A DNA stretch of 32,772 nucleotides, from the NCBI GenBank assembly GCA_032433595.1, contig JASWJB010000405.1, forward strand, positions 1 to 32,772. The letters run 5' to 3'. Below, piece by piece: positions 21,529-31,439 of this stretch. The notes beneath the pieces were generated by a model. It was not told the origin of the DNA. It made no database searches and saw nothing but the letters and a program-made list of their open reading frames with translations. Source of the DNA: Conoideocrella luteorostrata. Its lineage: Eukaryota; Ascomycota; Sordariomycetes; Hypocreales; Clavicipitaceae. Within the stretch, counting starts at the first letter, position 1, and each line of letters opens with the position of its first letter. Made by a program: the position numbers and the translations under genes.

Positions 21529-22079
21529 GAAGGTCTTTGGCATGATTGAGTACGATAATGAGACGTGATCGAGTTGGCTATGGGTCGCAGATGAGATGCG
21601 TGTGTGGCTAGGGTCCTAGCACCTGTGGAGAGGAGACTGGCTGTGACTGACAATAATGACAAACTTGGCAACTATGGTACAAACCGATGTTATAAGAGAA
21701 AATTACTCTTGGCGCGACCACGGTCAATTAATGCCTGGTGTGAATGCGTGGCAATGTCTTAACACGGTTATCACAATGCTGATGTGTTTATCGGGAACCC
21801 ACAAGGCGGAGGTGCCGAGGCGATTACTCTCTGAACCAGATTGGCCCGACCTTACATGAGGCAACTCATTTTCTCGTTGCTTCAGGAATTTTGTGTCGCT
21901 GACATGGTGAATGCTGTACTATAGCTGGCATGTAAGAAGGGCATGACTGAGCATGCGGGCATGCGTCTGCGACGCCCAGCAAGCGAGGTATTCTATCGGA
22001 ATCGCCTGACACGAAGCAATGGTAATGGAATGCCTTTACAAACCAAACAGTCTCCTTTTGACAATAAATTTGACTGAAC
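21529..22079. other. Intergenic region
   Basis: This stretch contains the 3' region of the NTF2-like gene and the former promoter of the sulfotransferase relic. I see no coding similarity, repeat or RNA gene. Confidence 0.4.
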
Positions 22080-23200
22080 ATGGGTGGCGTGGTTCCAGTT
22101 CTGACCGACTCCGACGGGCCCCTAAAAGTCACCGGCGCAGGATGCTCTTGAACGGGCATACTGTCCTTCGCCATGGCTCTGGAGGTGCTGCTTGACGGAC
22201 CGCTGATGCACGGCGGTTCACAGCTAATAGGGCGGGGAGATGGTAAGTTGATAGTCTGAGCGGTGAGCGGAAGAGTGTTGCCTGATTCTTACGCATTACC
22301 AGGAGGAGAATGATCCTTGCGAATCCCGTTGGCTGATGGGGAGGAAAAGCCATGTTAAGCTATGGAGGGACATATTTGCTTAGCGACACGATGAAACCCG
22401 ATTGAAGAACCTCTTAAAACAAGCCAAACAGGGATTTGTGGCGATGATAGACGCACCGGGGATTGCTTTGTTGCCGAGCTGTAAGAGCTGTATCCGGACG
22501 CGGAGGTGATTTGTGTCCGACGTTATCGGGAGAACCGGTGGAAGAGCTGGCAGGCGGTATCGAGCACTACTGCCGCTGGGTTATTGAACTGTTTGTGGCG
22601 GCTGTTCCTGGGAAGAGATGATTTCCTAAATTGTTGGTGCAATTTTCAGAGCACAACGTTTGTCATAGGGTTGTCGTAAACGCCTTTGCCTGTGTTTTTT
22701 TTTTTTTTTACTTCACTAACCTTTTTTCTATAGTATGGTAACTTCTTTCTTGAGATGAGATGCTGCCCATGAAGCTGACAATCACGAACCAGACAAGAGG
22801 AGAAATGGGACCCCATGACTGAAAGTAAGTTCCTGGTTCGCGGCATTCTCGCGGCACGTTGAACTGCAATCTGGTCGGAACGCTGACGTTAGATTCTCAA
22901 GACCATTTGGCTGAAAACAACGTGTACGTCAAGGCTGTGACACCTTCGTATAAATTTCTCATGATACAACCTAGCGATGGGTGGAAACCCATCATGCAAA
23001 ATCCTTTCATGCGAACATTCTGGTGGGTTATTTCAGGGATCCAATGACGCTGAGGCGGTGGATGGACTGGCATCGCAGATCTTGGTGGGCTGCGATTGTC
23101 GCGGGCATTGGGGTCGTTGGGTATGGTGATTTGGAAGTGGTTGTGATTGTAATTGTGATGGGTATGGTGATGGGGGATGGTGATTGGGAGGGTGGAGGGT
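22080..23200 (+). pseudogene. Broken P-loop sulfotransferase-like gene
   Basis: Pieces of a fungal sulfotransferase-like protein (Sulfotransfer_4 type) follow in order. Exon 1 (22080-22242) gives PLKVTGAGCS, then TGA at 22149-22151 where the P-loop arginine belongs, then LSFAMALEVLLDGPLMHGGS, ending at a GTAAGT donor. Exon 2 from about 22303 gives HVKLWRDIFA, TAG at 22381, RHDETRLKNLLKQAKQGFV, a frameshift near 22458, CFVAEL, TAA at 22482, and ELYPDAEVICVRRYRE. Later pieces are ENNVYVKAVTP (about 22916), DGWKPI (about 22978), SNDAEAVDGLASQIL (about 23040) and a hydrophobic tail. Three stops and shifts between frames make it a pseudogene. Such proteins normally transfer or bind sulfate groups; the original substrate is unknown. 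The 3' boundary is approximate. Confidence 0.75.
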
Positions 23201-24268
23201 GGTGATGATCATGAGACACGAAGCTAGAGGCCATGGATGGTAGATGTTACAAGATGTTGGAGGGAATGCACGAATCCTCGCGATTGGTCGAGGGATAGTT
23301 GTGCAGATAAATGGCCCATGCACGTGCGACCGAGATTATGCACTACTGGTACATCTGGCACAAAAGGGCTAGGCAGGTGACGCACTCTGCTATGTACCAG
23401 AGAACAATGGCGGGCAGGCGCCGGCGCATTGTAGGGTTGTGTGGGGGGTTTTCTGGATGCAGGATGCATGGAACGAATTGGAACAAATACGGGGTACTCC
23501 CTAGAAGCATGTGAATATGACGGCAGAGGTCTGCTAACTAGTCGAACAGGGGCTGTTACTTCACGTGATTGCATTTTACAACACCATTGGAAAATTGTAG
23601 AGAGAAAGGGCCTTGCACATGCCAAGTAGTGATATTTACATTGCTCGAGTTAGATTAAAATCTCGCTCTTCGTCTTGTGTTTCCTGTCTTAACCCTGAGA
23701 TGCCCTGGCGTTGACACTGACTGGAATGCCTCGATCAGCTGGGACAGTTAAACTGGGTTGTGTAGTTGGTTACCCAGTTAGTTACCTAGTTTGTCACATT
23801 CCAACCCCCCAGCGCATCTTTTAGTGACCAGCTGCCCCACCAGTGCGTCGACCGACCGCTGAATAGCCCTTTGGACCACGCCATAGTTACCGCATTGAGC
23901 AAGCGAGCTGTCCAGCCTCCATTGAAGCGACCAGCATGACCCCGATATTCTTCCCCGGATTTCGGGGTCTGCCAAGCGCCCGGACGACAGCTTGAGATCT
24001 GAGACGGACCGTTTCTATCCACATGACTCCGCTGCTCCGTTTCTTTGACCCCGTCGAGTCGTGGTTGAAGCGGAGCCAGCCGACGACGCGTAGTTGTAGA
24101 CCACGTCCTTCCTCGCTCATCCAACGGCCTGCTGCAATACGTCCCTGTAAAGATATAATGTGATACATGTAGCCCGTTTACTCCGTACGGTGTCGAGAAA
24201 TCTTATTTTGTCAGTATAACTTTGTTCCTAATCACATTACAGCCAACCTACACTACGCCGCTGCAGTC
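23201..24268. other. Intergenic region
   Basis: About 1 kb lies upstream of the MpaB-like gene. It has GT-rich simple sequence at its left edge, a repeated GTTACC/GTTAGTTACC cluster near 23767-23790 and one exact TACTCCGTA at 24179, about 90 bp before the start codon. Antisense open stretches show no similarity. Confidence 0.4.
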
Positions 24269-25159
24269 ATGGCTTCAACAGGGTCAACTACTACCGTCGC
24301 TCCCCTCACGAAGAAGCGCAAAACATTCTCCCCCAACATCTACGAAACTATACAAGAGCCCAAGCTCCTCAGGCAGGTTCTAATAGACGACATATACCTC
24401 CTGGGCGGCCAGTTCGCCATCCTCTGCCAGTTCGCCCACCCTGGCCTCGCCAAAGGCAGCTTCCTCCATTCCACCTTCGCCTCGCGCATCCCCCAGCGTC
24501 TGCAGAACACGGCTCGGTTTCTCAACGCCGCTATCCACGGGACGCGGGAAGAGAAAAACGCCATCTTTTCCGTCATCCACGGGTACCACAAGCATGTCAA
24601 GGGGGACGGGTACGACGCCAACGATCCCGAGTTGCATAGGTGGACCGCTGCCACCTTGTTCGTGGCCATTATCGTCGTGCAGGAAACCTTCTTCGGGGGC
24701 TTTACCCCTGAACAGACAGAAACGCTGTACAAGGAGTCGGCTGTGTATGGAACGTCTCTCCGAATGCCGCCGGAAATGTGGCCCGCCACACTGGACGACT
24801 TCTGGGTGTACTGGAACCACAACATCGAGACGCTGGAAGTGACGGATATGGCGAGGAAGCTGTGTGGAGATCTGCTGTACCCTATCAACCTTCCATTTGG
24901 ACAGAGAGCGCTGACCCCCATAGCGAGGGTTTTGACGACGCATTTCTTGCCTGCCAGGCTGGCGCGGGAGTACGGCCTGGAGCCGACTGCGCTGTCCTGG
25001 TTGCAGTATCAGGCCGTGGTGGGGATGATAAAGTTTACATGGCCACTGATGCCGATGCGGATGAAGACGTCTATGCATGAGGCTCACATGGCGGACCTGA
25101 AGACGGCGGTGGATCGGATCGAAAGGACGGGCCATTGGGCGTATGAGACGAGAGTGTAG
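24269..25159 (+). CDS. MpaB-like (DUF2236) ER-bound oxygenase family protein
   Basis: This is a single-exon, 296-residue protein of the MpaB/latex-clearing-protein family (PF09995). Some members are membrane-bound oxygenases, such as MpaB' of mycophenolic acid biosynthesis, and many have no assigned substrate. Visible family features are LGGQFAILCQFAHPGLAKGS (about 45-64), RLQNTARFLNAAIHGT (77-92), the histidine-rich IHGYHKHVKGDGYDANDPEL (about 103-122) leading into RWTAATLFV, and MWPATLDDFWVYW (170-182). His104, His107 and His109 are candidate haem or metal ligands by family analogy. No signal peptide is seen; the basic KKRK at 15-18 is noted. ATG 24269 is the first in frame, in context GTCATGG. 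It lies between two gene relics. Confidence 0.85.
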   Translation: MASTGSTTTVAPLTKKRKTFSPNIYETIQEPKLLRQVLIDDIYLLGGQFAILCQFAHPGLAKGSFLHSTFASRIPQRLQNTARFLNAAIHGTREEKNAIFSVIHGYHKHVKGDGYDANDPELHRWTAATLFVAIIVVQETFFGGFTPEQTETLYKESAVYGTSLRMPPEMWPATLDDFWVYWNHNIETLEVTDMARKLCGDLLYPINLPFGQRALTPIARVLTTHFLPARLAREYGLEPTALSWLQYQAVVGMIKFTWPLMPMRMKTSMHEAHMADLKTAVDRIERTGHWAYETRV

Positions 25160-25397
25160 TATGCTCTTGAAATGGGATGACGGTGAAATCTCGGCAAAAG
25201 GGATAGACCTGTGATGTATTTATCGAAATAAGTTGAAATCAGCGTGCAAGAGGCTACTGGAGGAATTGTTTTTACGGGCAAGCGAGTATAATTTCATGGA
25301 CTATATTTCTCTACATATAATAAGATGCTTGATTCATGTATAAGCTTAATCGCGATGTGAGGAACTTCCTGGAAATCAGTGCTTCTTCTGATCCTCG
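25160..25397. other. Short spacer after the MpaB-like gene
   Basis: This AT-rich 3' region separates the oxygenase gene from the convergent NLR relic. No feature was recognised. Confidence 0.35.
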
Positions 25398-26383
25398 TCA
25401 ATTTTGAGTGGCCCTCTCGCCTCTGTTCTCAGTGAAGGAATCTGCATAACGCAGAAGGGGAATCGCTTTGTAACGGCTGTGACTGCTATTCAATGCCGGG
25501 GAAAGAAAATGGGATTGACCAGCTGTGGCTTTGACTTTGAAACTTTCTCTAAGGAGTCTCATAACGGCACTTTGGTATCCTTGGGGCCGGAGTGCAAGCT
25601 ACGTGGAGGCGTTACAATAGAACCCATCTCTTGGTGCGTTTACATGGGCCTCTTTGTCCAGGAGCAACGCCACTGTACTTACTAGGCCCCCCTGAGACAC
25701 GTAGCACAATGACTGGGATAGTGTGCCGCCCCAAATCTGAAGCGTATTCATGAAATCTTGATTGATCGAGAAGAGAATCAAGAATACTACTTTGACCATC
25801 TCCCGGCTCTCCTCCGTTCCTTTGCATGTTCTATCCAAAAGTGAGCAGAATGTTTTTGAATAGGCAAAATGATCGTTGAACTATTTGAACAGGCTTTCGC
25901 GTAATTTAGACACATTCGCCGCTATATCTGCTTCAGCTTGAGCAGGTTGAAAACTGGGCCTATCACAGCCCAAGCGGTATTCTGTAACGGAAGAGTGAGC
26001 TAAGTACACCTCTGCCCTATATTGTCATGTCTAAGCATAACTTCGCACGATGATTCGTTATCTCTCTCAAGTTCGGTAATCTATATGCTGGATCAAAGGG
26101 AGAGCGATAGTGTGAACGACTTCCCAACTGTGGGATGGTGCCGTGAATACTAGTATGAACGATAGGTTGACTTTTGCTTTTGAGCAGACAAAATGCTTTA
26201 AACGATCCGGTCATATGTATTGTCTAGGTCTAATGGCAAGGACCTCGAAGTCGTGCCCATGTTCTCTGAGGACCGTTTGGCTGACTTACATACCATGTCA
26301 TTTTTCCATGAGCCCCTTGCCGATAGAAACACAGTTACGATCGCCAAGCCGTGGCGCCGGAGTTGCTTATCAAATTCATGCAA
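25398..26383 (-). pseudogene. Relic of a NACHT-ankyrin (NLR-type) receptor gene
   Basis: Read on the minus strand, conserved landmarks of fungal NACHT-ankyrin STAND proteins occur in order. SLPLDLDNTYDRI (about 26205-26240) is the end of the NACHT region. FDPAYRLPNLREI (about 26060-26098) and VYLAHSSVTEYR (25974-26009, the LAHFSVKEYL element) form the linker. HSAHFWIEHAKE (about 25830-25870, in another frame) is a conserved spacer. GGLVSTVALLLDKEAHVNA and GYQSAVMRLLRE are ankyrin repeats. From 26009 to 25401 one frame stays open except for TAG at 25881-25883 and 25599-25601, ending at TGA 25398-25400. Other parts lie in other frames. Intact relatives act in non-self recognition and heterokaryon incompatibility. 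The effector and P-loop part is not recognisable upstream. Confidence 0.75.
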
Positions 26384-27059
26384 TTTTTGACCAGTTACAT
26401 GGTCTCTTGTATCTGCACATCCCGAACGCTAGGCTGCGGGATAGAATGTCTCGAAGGAGCCTCCTGGCCCGCAAAGACATACTGAATTGCAACGCAGTGT
26501 CTATGACGAAAAAAGTGGATTGAAGCGGAAATTGCACACCCTCCGCACTGCATACATAAGATACGGGAACTTTTGAACTGGCTAGAACTGTCCGGACACA
26601 GTCGGGCTCAGAATGGTGCATGCGCTAGCACAGGAAAGACAAAGGATCTACGCGATGGCAAGGTCTGTACTGGCGCTGAACATAGTGGAGGGCATTGCAT
26701 CTAATCAGATGATCTGATTAGGACAAGGAGGAAGGACTTCCGAGCGCCACGCTTTCATCAGATTATTTGGACCATTAGCAGCCAATGCCGGAGCACCCAC
26801 TAAAACACCGACTAAACACTCCTGGCTCTTAACGTTAGGCTGTTATTGGCGGGCTCATCTGTGCCAAACACGCCGAAATTTAGCGCCGCTTTGGCGCCTG
26901 GCCATTGCAGTTTGACGACGGAGTACGTCTTATCCCGATATCACCGAGTTAATGCCACAGATATATTTCAAGCTGGACCATTCCCCCCTCTCGCGACCTT
27001 CTTCCCATGAATACGACGAATGAAGAAAATCTGAGCCCAACTATACTTACTTCCCTGCA
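26384..27059. other. Region upstream of the O-methyltransferase gene
   Basis: The left part may contain eroded upstream sequence of the NLR relic, but I cannot support it. The right part is the methyltransferase promoter, with a perfect palindrome at 26701-26721 and a near TACGGAGTA copy (GACGGAGTA) near 26917. Confidence 0.35.
26701..26721. promoter_or_regulatory. Perfect palindrome upstream of the O-methyltransferase gene
   Basis: The arms CTAATCAGAT (26701-26710) and ATCTGATTAG (26712-26721) are exact inverted copies around a single G. It lies about 340 bp before ATG 27060. It could bind a dimeric regulator or be an element scar; no family is assigned. Confidence 0.4.
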
Positions 27060-27809
27060 ATGTCGGAACCATACAAGCATGTTCGCCCAGGAGCCAATCC
27101 CCTTACCGGGTTTCCAAAACACGTTCTAGAACTCTTGGATCGCCTCCATGGCGAATCTAAGAAGCAGGAAGAATCTATGGATTTCACTAATTTTGGAGCC
27201 CTCACGGATGAAGAGAAAAGTACATACGTACGAGATAAGTTTGTCGCACTGGACAAGGACAAGGCGCAGTACGTGTATGCGCTCGCTAGAGCTTTAGACG
27301 CACGCAATATCGTCGAAGCGGGCACATCTTTTGGCGTCAGCACCATTTATTTGGCCTATGCAGCATCTCAGAATGCTGCAGTCGGGGGCAAGCCGGCAAG
27401 AGTGATTGCGACAGAGCATGAACCTACCAAGGCTGCCAAGGCGAGAGAATATTGGAAGCAGTGCGGTGATATCACTGATGTGATTGATCTGAGAGAAGGT
27501 GATCTTAGAGAGACGTTGAAAACCGGTGTTGATCAGGTGGACTTTTTACTTCTGGACAGTAAGTATCTGGAGCCGAATGAATTAGAGCAAGCTGTTAATG
27601 CTGTGCCAGTTTGGACGCCCATGGTCATGCCGACAATCAAGCTGGTGCAACCAAAGCTGCGCCGGGGAGCTGTCATTGTGACGGACAATACGCTGACTTC
27701 AAAGGGCTATGATGAGTACATTGAGTATGTTCGGAATAAGGACAATGGATTCGTGAACATCACGGTACCGTATACGAATGGGCTTGAGATGAGCATTTAT
27801 TTGCCATGA
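27060..27809 (+). CDS. SAM-dependent O-methyltransferase with in-frame intron
   Basis: This is a class I methyltransferase of the Methyltransf_24/O-MT type, which moves a methyl group from S-adenosylmethionine to an unknown hydroxyl acceptor. SAM-binding features are NIVEAGTSFGVSTIYLA (motif I, about 83-99), VIATEHEP (acidic residue after strand 2) and VDFLLLD (about 160-166). The open frame of 249 codons includes an intron: GTAAGT at 27559 to CAG at 27609, 51 nt, no stop, phase-neutral. Splicing, join(27060..27558, 27610..27809), gives 232 residues and restores LLLDIWTPMVMPTIKLVQPKL-type sequence across the junction, as in relatives. Tailoring of a secondary metabolite is plausible. The gene sits between two relics and appears intact. 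Confidence 0.9.
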   Translation: MSEPYKHVRPGANPLTGFPKHVLELLDRLHGESKKQEESMDFTNFGALTDEEKSTYVRDKFVALDKDKAQYVYALARALDARNIVEAGTSFGVSTIYLAYAASQNAAVGGKPARVIATEHEPTKAAKAREYWKQCGDITDVIDLREGDLRETLKTGVDQVDFLLLDSKYLEPNELEQAVNAVPVWTPMVMPTIKLVQPKLRRGAVIVTDNTLTSKGYDEYIEYVRNKDNGFVNITVPYTNGLEMSIYLP

Positions 27810-29306
27810 TGTGCTGAGTGCACGAAAGTGCAGTCTGTATTGGGAATTTGCTGTATCCCACGGTCTCGTTCCACGTGTAAATTGGAAATAGCTGTTGAAA
27901 CCTTAATACATTATTTCTAACGGATGTAAGCTTGCTGCTTGTTTGTTATATTGCTTCTTGATCCCCTCTGATAAAATTATCTACATAACCTCTGCTCGCT
28001 TAATACCGGCAAACACTGATGGAGCTACAAAGCTGCCCACTGCGTTTTCCAATCGCTCATATCCGAGAGGGCAACTGACTAGCTGCGGGAAGGCTCATCG
28101 TAGCTTGGGCCCTCCCTCTCTGTTCGATCGGCTCGGACATACTGCGAGTCACCCAGTAACAGGCGTGTGGCTGACGCTTACCGGGCACCCCTGACTTAAG
28201 TCGATGTTGAGCTTGTTATTTGATCAAGTTTTGCACATCCGCGGTCCTGATAGACTCCGTATACGGCTTTCATTCCGTGTGGAGCTAGCAGGCATCTCCC
28301 TACCCATTTAGATTGCTGTGATGGGGGGTGGCCTAGTCTGCTATAACTTACACGAACTAAGTGTATAAAGGTTTGCAATTAAATCGTACCTGTATGCCTG
28401 TATCTACTGGATGTATTGGCTGGAAGACCTACTTCTGGACAAGCAGGATATCAATACTACAAGCTGAAAATTGCAAAGGGCCAGATGAGAGGTTTGTCGG
28501 TCAATATGCGAGCGAATCGGCACTCCGCAGAAAGCAGTGGGGAGGGACTCGTCGTTGCAACGCTTATTTTAAGCCCCTGCTCCGTCAAGAATATGTCTGT
28601 ATCTTCATCTTGTGATGACTTCTCTCACAAAACCGGTTAATTCAACCCGGGTAAAGAAAGAGAATGAAGGCTGCTGTCTGAAGTCCAAACTAGCGACCCC
28701 GCAGCAAGTTGTCGATTTAAACCTGAGCCCGCTCATTAACTTGTTCTCATCGATTGGAATGAACCAGCCCTACTGACTCCGGTTGCAATGCTACCTATTG
28801 GTGCATATCAGTTGTTGTGCAATTACGGTATCGATACCAATTGCGGTCAAAATGCAATATATTCAATAAGTCTCTGTGTCTATCAAAGAGGGAGAAAATA
28901 AGTCAAGATACGAAGCCTAATGTCGTCGTGTAAATAGGGTGGCCGAAAGGTGACCACGTGACTCGCTCCATGCTCCTTGGTGTGCTTGGCGGCAGGATTC
29001 CAACAGTAGTCCACCTAATATAATACAAAATTCATATTTTTCTTGTCTACTAATAGGCTAGATCTTTTCTCTTAATTGTCGAACCCGTTACGCGAGTAAC
29101 CTCTGCAAGCCATGGCTATCTAGTACTTAATAGGTCTACTGCATGTTTGTTTTCTCCTACAGTATGTTTGCTTGCCCCTCAACGTCGACCAAGATATCCT
29201 ATCAGTAACACTAAGGCCCTAGATATTAAGTGTTCCTGCCCTTTCATCCCAAACTTTCTGCATATAGGGTGTTTTGTAGAACGTCGCTCCATTCAGCGCC
29301 ACCTTT
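27810..29306. other. Intergenic region
   Basis: About 1.5 kb has no supported gene. A 12-bp palindrome GGTATCGATACC lies near 28827-28838. Open stretches on either strand show no recognisable similarity. It separates the methyltransferase gene from the convergent FAD-oxidoreductase relic. Confidence 0.4.
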
Positions 29307-30808
29307 TTATTTCGACTCTATGTTTATCTTGTACCCGCCAGGGACGCTTTTTTGTGAAAAACAAGTGGGGATCGTACTTTGCTCTAGTCTTTTTAAGCTG
29401 CTGCACACTTTCAATTCCGTCGCTAGCGATGGGGTCCTGCCATGGCCCCGCATAGTTGAGATAGATGAAGTCGTCGTCAGAATCGAGCTTTTTGGCATCA
29501 GCTTTGATGTTATTAATGGTGCGCTTAGCAACCTCGGTCAGCTTGTCGTCATCGAGATCATCATCCCAGGTAACAGACAATAGAGCAACGAGAAGCGACT
29601 CTGTGCGGTCCCCGAGCCCCAGCGAGTTGGTGTTGGCATGGCGCTTGTAAATCGAGGGGGGGATGGGCTCCATCGAGATGATAAACGCAATGCCCTTAAC
29701 ATCCTTAACCTCGGGAAGAGCTTCTTGCCAGCGGTTGTATGTTGCCTTGATCATGGCCTCTGTGGGCTTGAATGTAACCTCGGCCGTCAATTGCCTGTCC
29801 ATGCGGCAGCGTGCGTGTCAAGAAATGTCTGGATAATGTGGTGTGCGTGGGGGGGTGAAAAAATACCGCATTCCCGGCGTCTGTAGCGCTCCGATTTCCT
29901 TGGCAAGGTCCGACATGTTGGCAAAACGCATGGTGGTGGATATTGAAGGAATGCTCGTCATGGGCTGCAGGGCCGGCGGATTCTCCACGGGCTTCGTGTA
30001 CTCTGGGTTGACGCCGATCAGAGGCGGCTGTCCGTTGAAGAGAACGAAGCTTGTGATGAGAGACGAGTACTCGTCGTATGTTTCGGCTTTGGCAAAGTTG
30101 GCAAGCTCGCGGGCGTGCTGATCAATGGTCGAGACGTTGGCAAAGATGATGCCGCCCCAGAGCTGGCCCTGGTCAAAGATACGCAGGTCGAACCGGGTGA
30201 CAACACCAAAGTTGTTGGTGCCGCCGCGCAGAGCTTTAGCCAGGTCCGCCGTCTTGCCGTGGTCGGCGGCGGAGACGACGGATCCGTCTGCCAGAACAAC
30301 CTCAAAGGTGACGACGCCATCAGCTGCCTAGCCATAGCGCGGCGAGAAGAAAGAGATGCCGACGCCCGTGGCAAGCCCGCCCACGCCTGCACCGTCCACG
30401 CGGCCGCCAACGACCGACTTGTTGCGTGCATCAAGTGAGTCGTACACTTGGCCCCATGTGGCACCTGCGCCAACAGACACAATCCCATTGTCTTCATTGA
30501 CTTTGATGCTGTTGAGCTTCCTCAGATCGAGCGTCACCCCATTGTTGATGTTGGCCGTGCCGGCGGCAGCAGCACGACCGCCGGACCGCACTGCCATCTG
30601 ACATGTGCTGTTCTTGCCGGCAATCCAGTTCACGAAGTCCAGCGTTTTCAGCACCTTGGACACATCTGCAGTCGTATCAGGCTGAACGATGCAGTCGGGA
30701 TGAACCGACTGCTCTTGTTGAGAAAAATAGGAGCCAACCGATTTGGCATACTCGGGAGACCCTGGAAAAAAAAACCTTGCAGCCAACGCTTGCAAGTAAG
30801 CCAAGGCA
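29307..30808 (-). pseudogene. Broken FAD-linked (berberine-bridge-type) oxidoreductase gene
   Basis: This is a flavin-dependent oxidoreductase with a PCMH FAD-binding domain and a C-terminal BBE segment. Readable parts are FFPGSPEY, SVGSYFSQQEQSV, HPDCIVQP, RSGGRAAAAGTANINNGV, VGGLATGVGISFFSPRYG, then TAG at 30328-30330, then TFEVVLADGSVV, LRGGTNNFGVVTRFDL, an intron (29795-29866, GMR|QLTAEVTF), and YLNYAGPWQDPIA. The stop replaces the Trp of the usual RYGW. Near the end an A6 run on the coding strand (29348-29353) shifts the frame by one; the other frame gives SVPGGYKINIESK and TAA at 29307. An A9 run on the plus strand (T9 in the reading direction, 30766-30774) may be another shift. The FAD-attaching His of RSGGH is Arg. 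The first exon, probably with a signal peptide near 30955, could not be resolved. Confidence 0.82.
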
Positions 30809-31439
30809 CTACGCAATGGTTAGCACTGGGGTTAATTGCGATGAGAGAGAGGGGGAGGAGAAAGAGGTAGTCGGGGATGCAAATAGTATATTCGCTGACA
30901 GGCGACAGAAAAGGACGGCATTACTTATACAGGCTCCCACATGAGAGGAAACCATGCTGGTACGGCACGTGACCATGTCAAAGCCCAGCACAGAATGCCA
31001 CTATTCACAGCACCCGGCTCCCAAGACCGAATCACTGAGAAGTTCTAATTATGTAGGATAGTTGCAAATCCACAAAGCAAGAGGGCACCACTAGAAAAGC
31101 CACTTAATCACCTATGTGGCTATGAATTAGACAGTTGAGCAGATAGCTATAAGGGGAGCTAGCACTCCCCTTTAGGGAGTGCTTTCTCTTTGTCCCCAAC
31201 TTAAATATATCTCATTTCAACCTTTTCATCTGTAGAATATAAGGCCTGTTTCACTGAACCGTGCCGTAACATGAGTATCATCGGCCTGTAACAAACCGTA
31301 CAAATATTAGAAACGTGGGTCGAAACTCAGGATGTGTAATGGCACGTAATAGCCGACTGTTAAATTCTATTACATTGCTATCTAATTCCATTAATACAAG
31401 GTAGCATTTTATAAACTATGCCACGTCGTGCGAGAGTTG
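30809..31439. other. Region between two minus-strand relics
   Basis: The right part of the FAD-oxidoreductase (its first exon and intron, up to about 30955) probably lies here. A minus-strand GCTAAC branch site precedes the acceptor at 30809-30811. The rest is AT-rich and contains the nested hairpin at 31151-31183. No further gene was recognised. Confidence 0.35.
31151..31183. repeat. Overlapping alternative stem-loops
   Basis: AAGGGGAG (31151-31158) pairs with CTCCCCTT (31165-31172), while AGCACTCCC (31161-31169) pairs with GGGAGTGCT (31175-31183). The two perfect stems share bases and exclude each other. A TATAAG lies just upstream. The site could belong to a decayed transposon or LTR; no terminal duplication was found. 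Confidence 0.5.

Noticed and set aside
24380..25135. A 251-codon antisense frame over the MpaB-like gene
   Set aside because: It has no family signature, and the sense strand encodes a clear conserved protein over the same span.
31053..31292. A possible solo LTR with TG...CA ends and an internal TATA-like box
   Set aside because: No target-site duplication, primer-binding site or second copy was seen; only the hairpin itself is reported.
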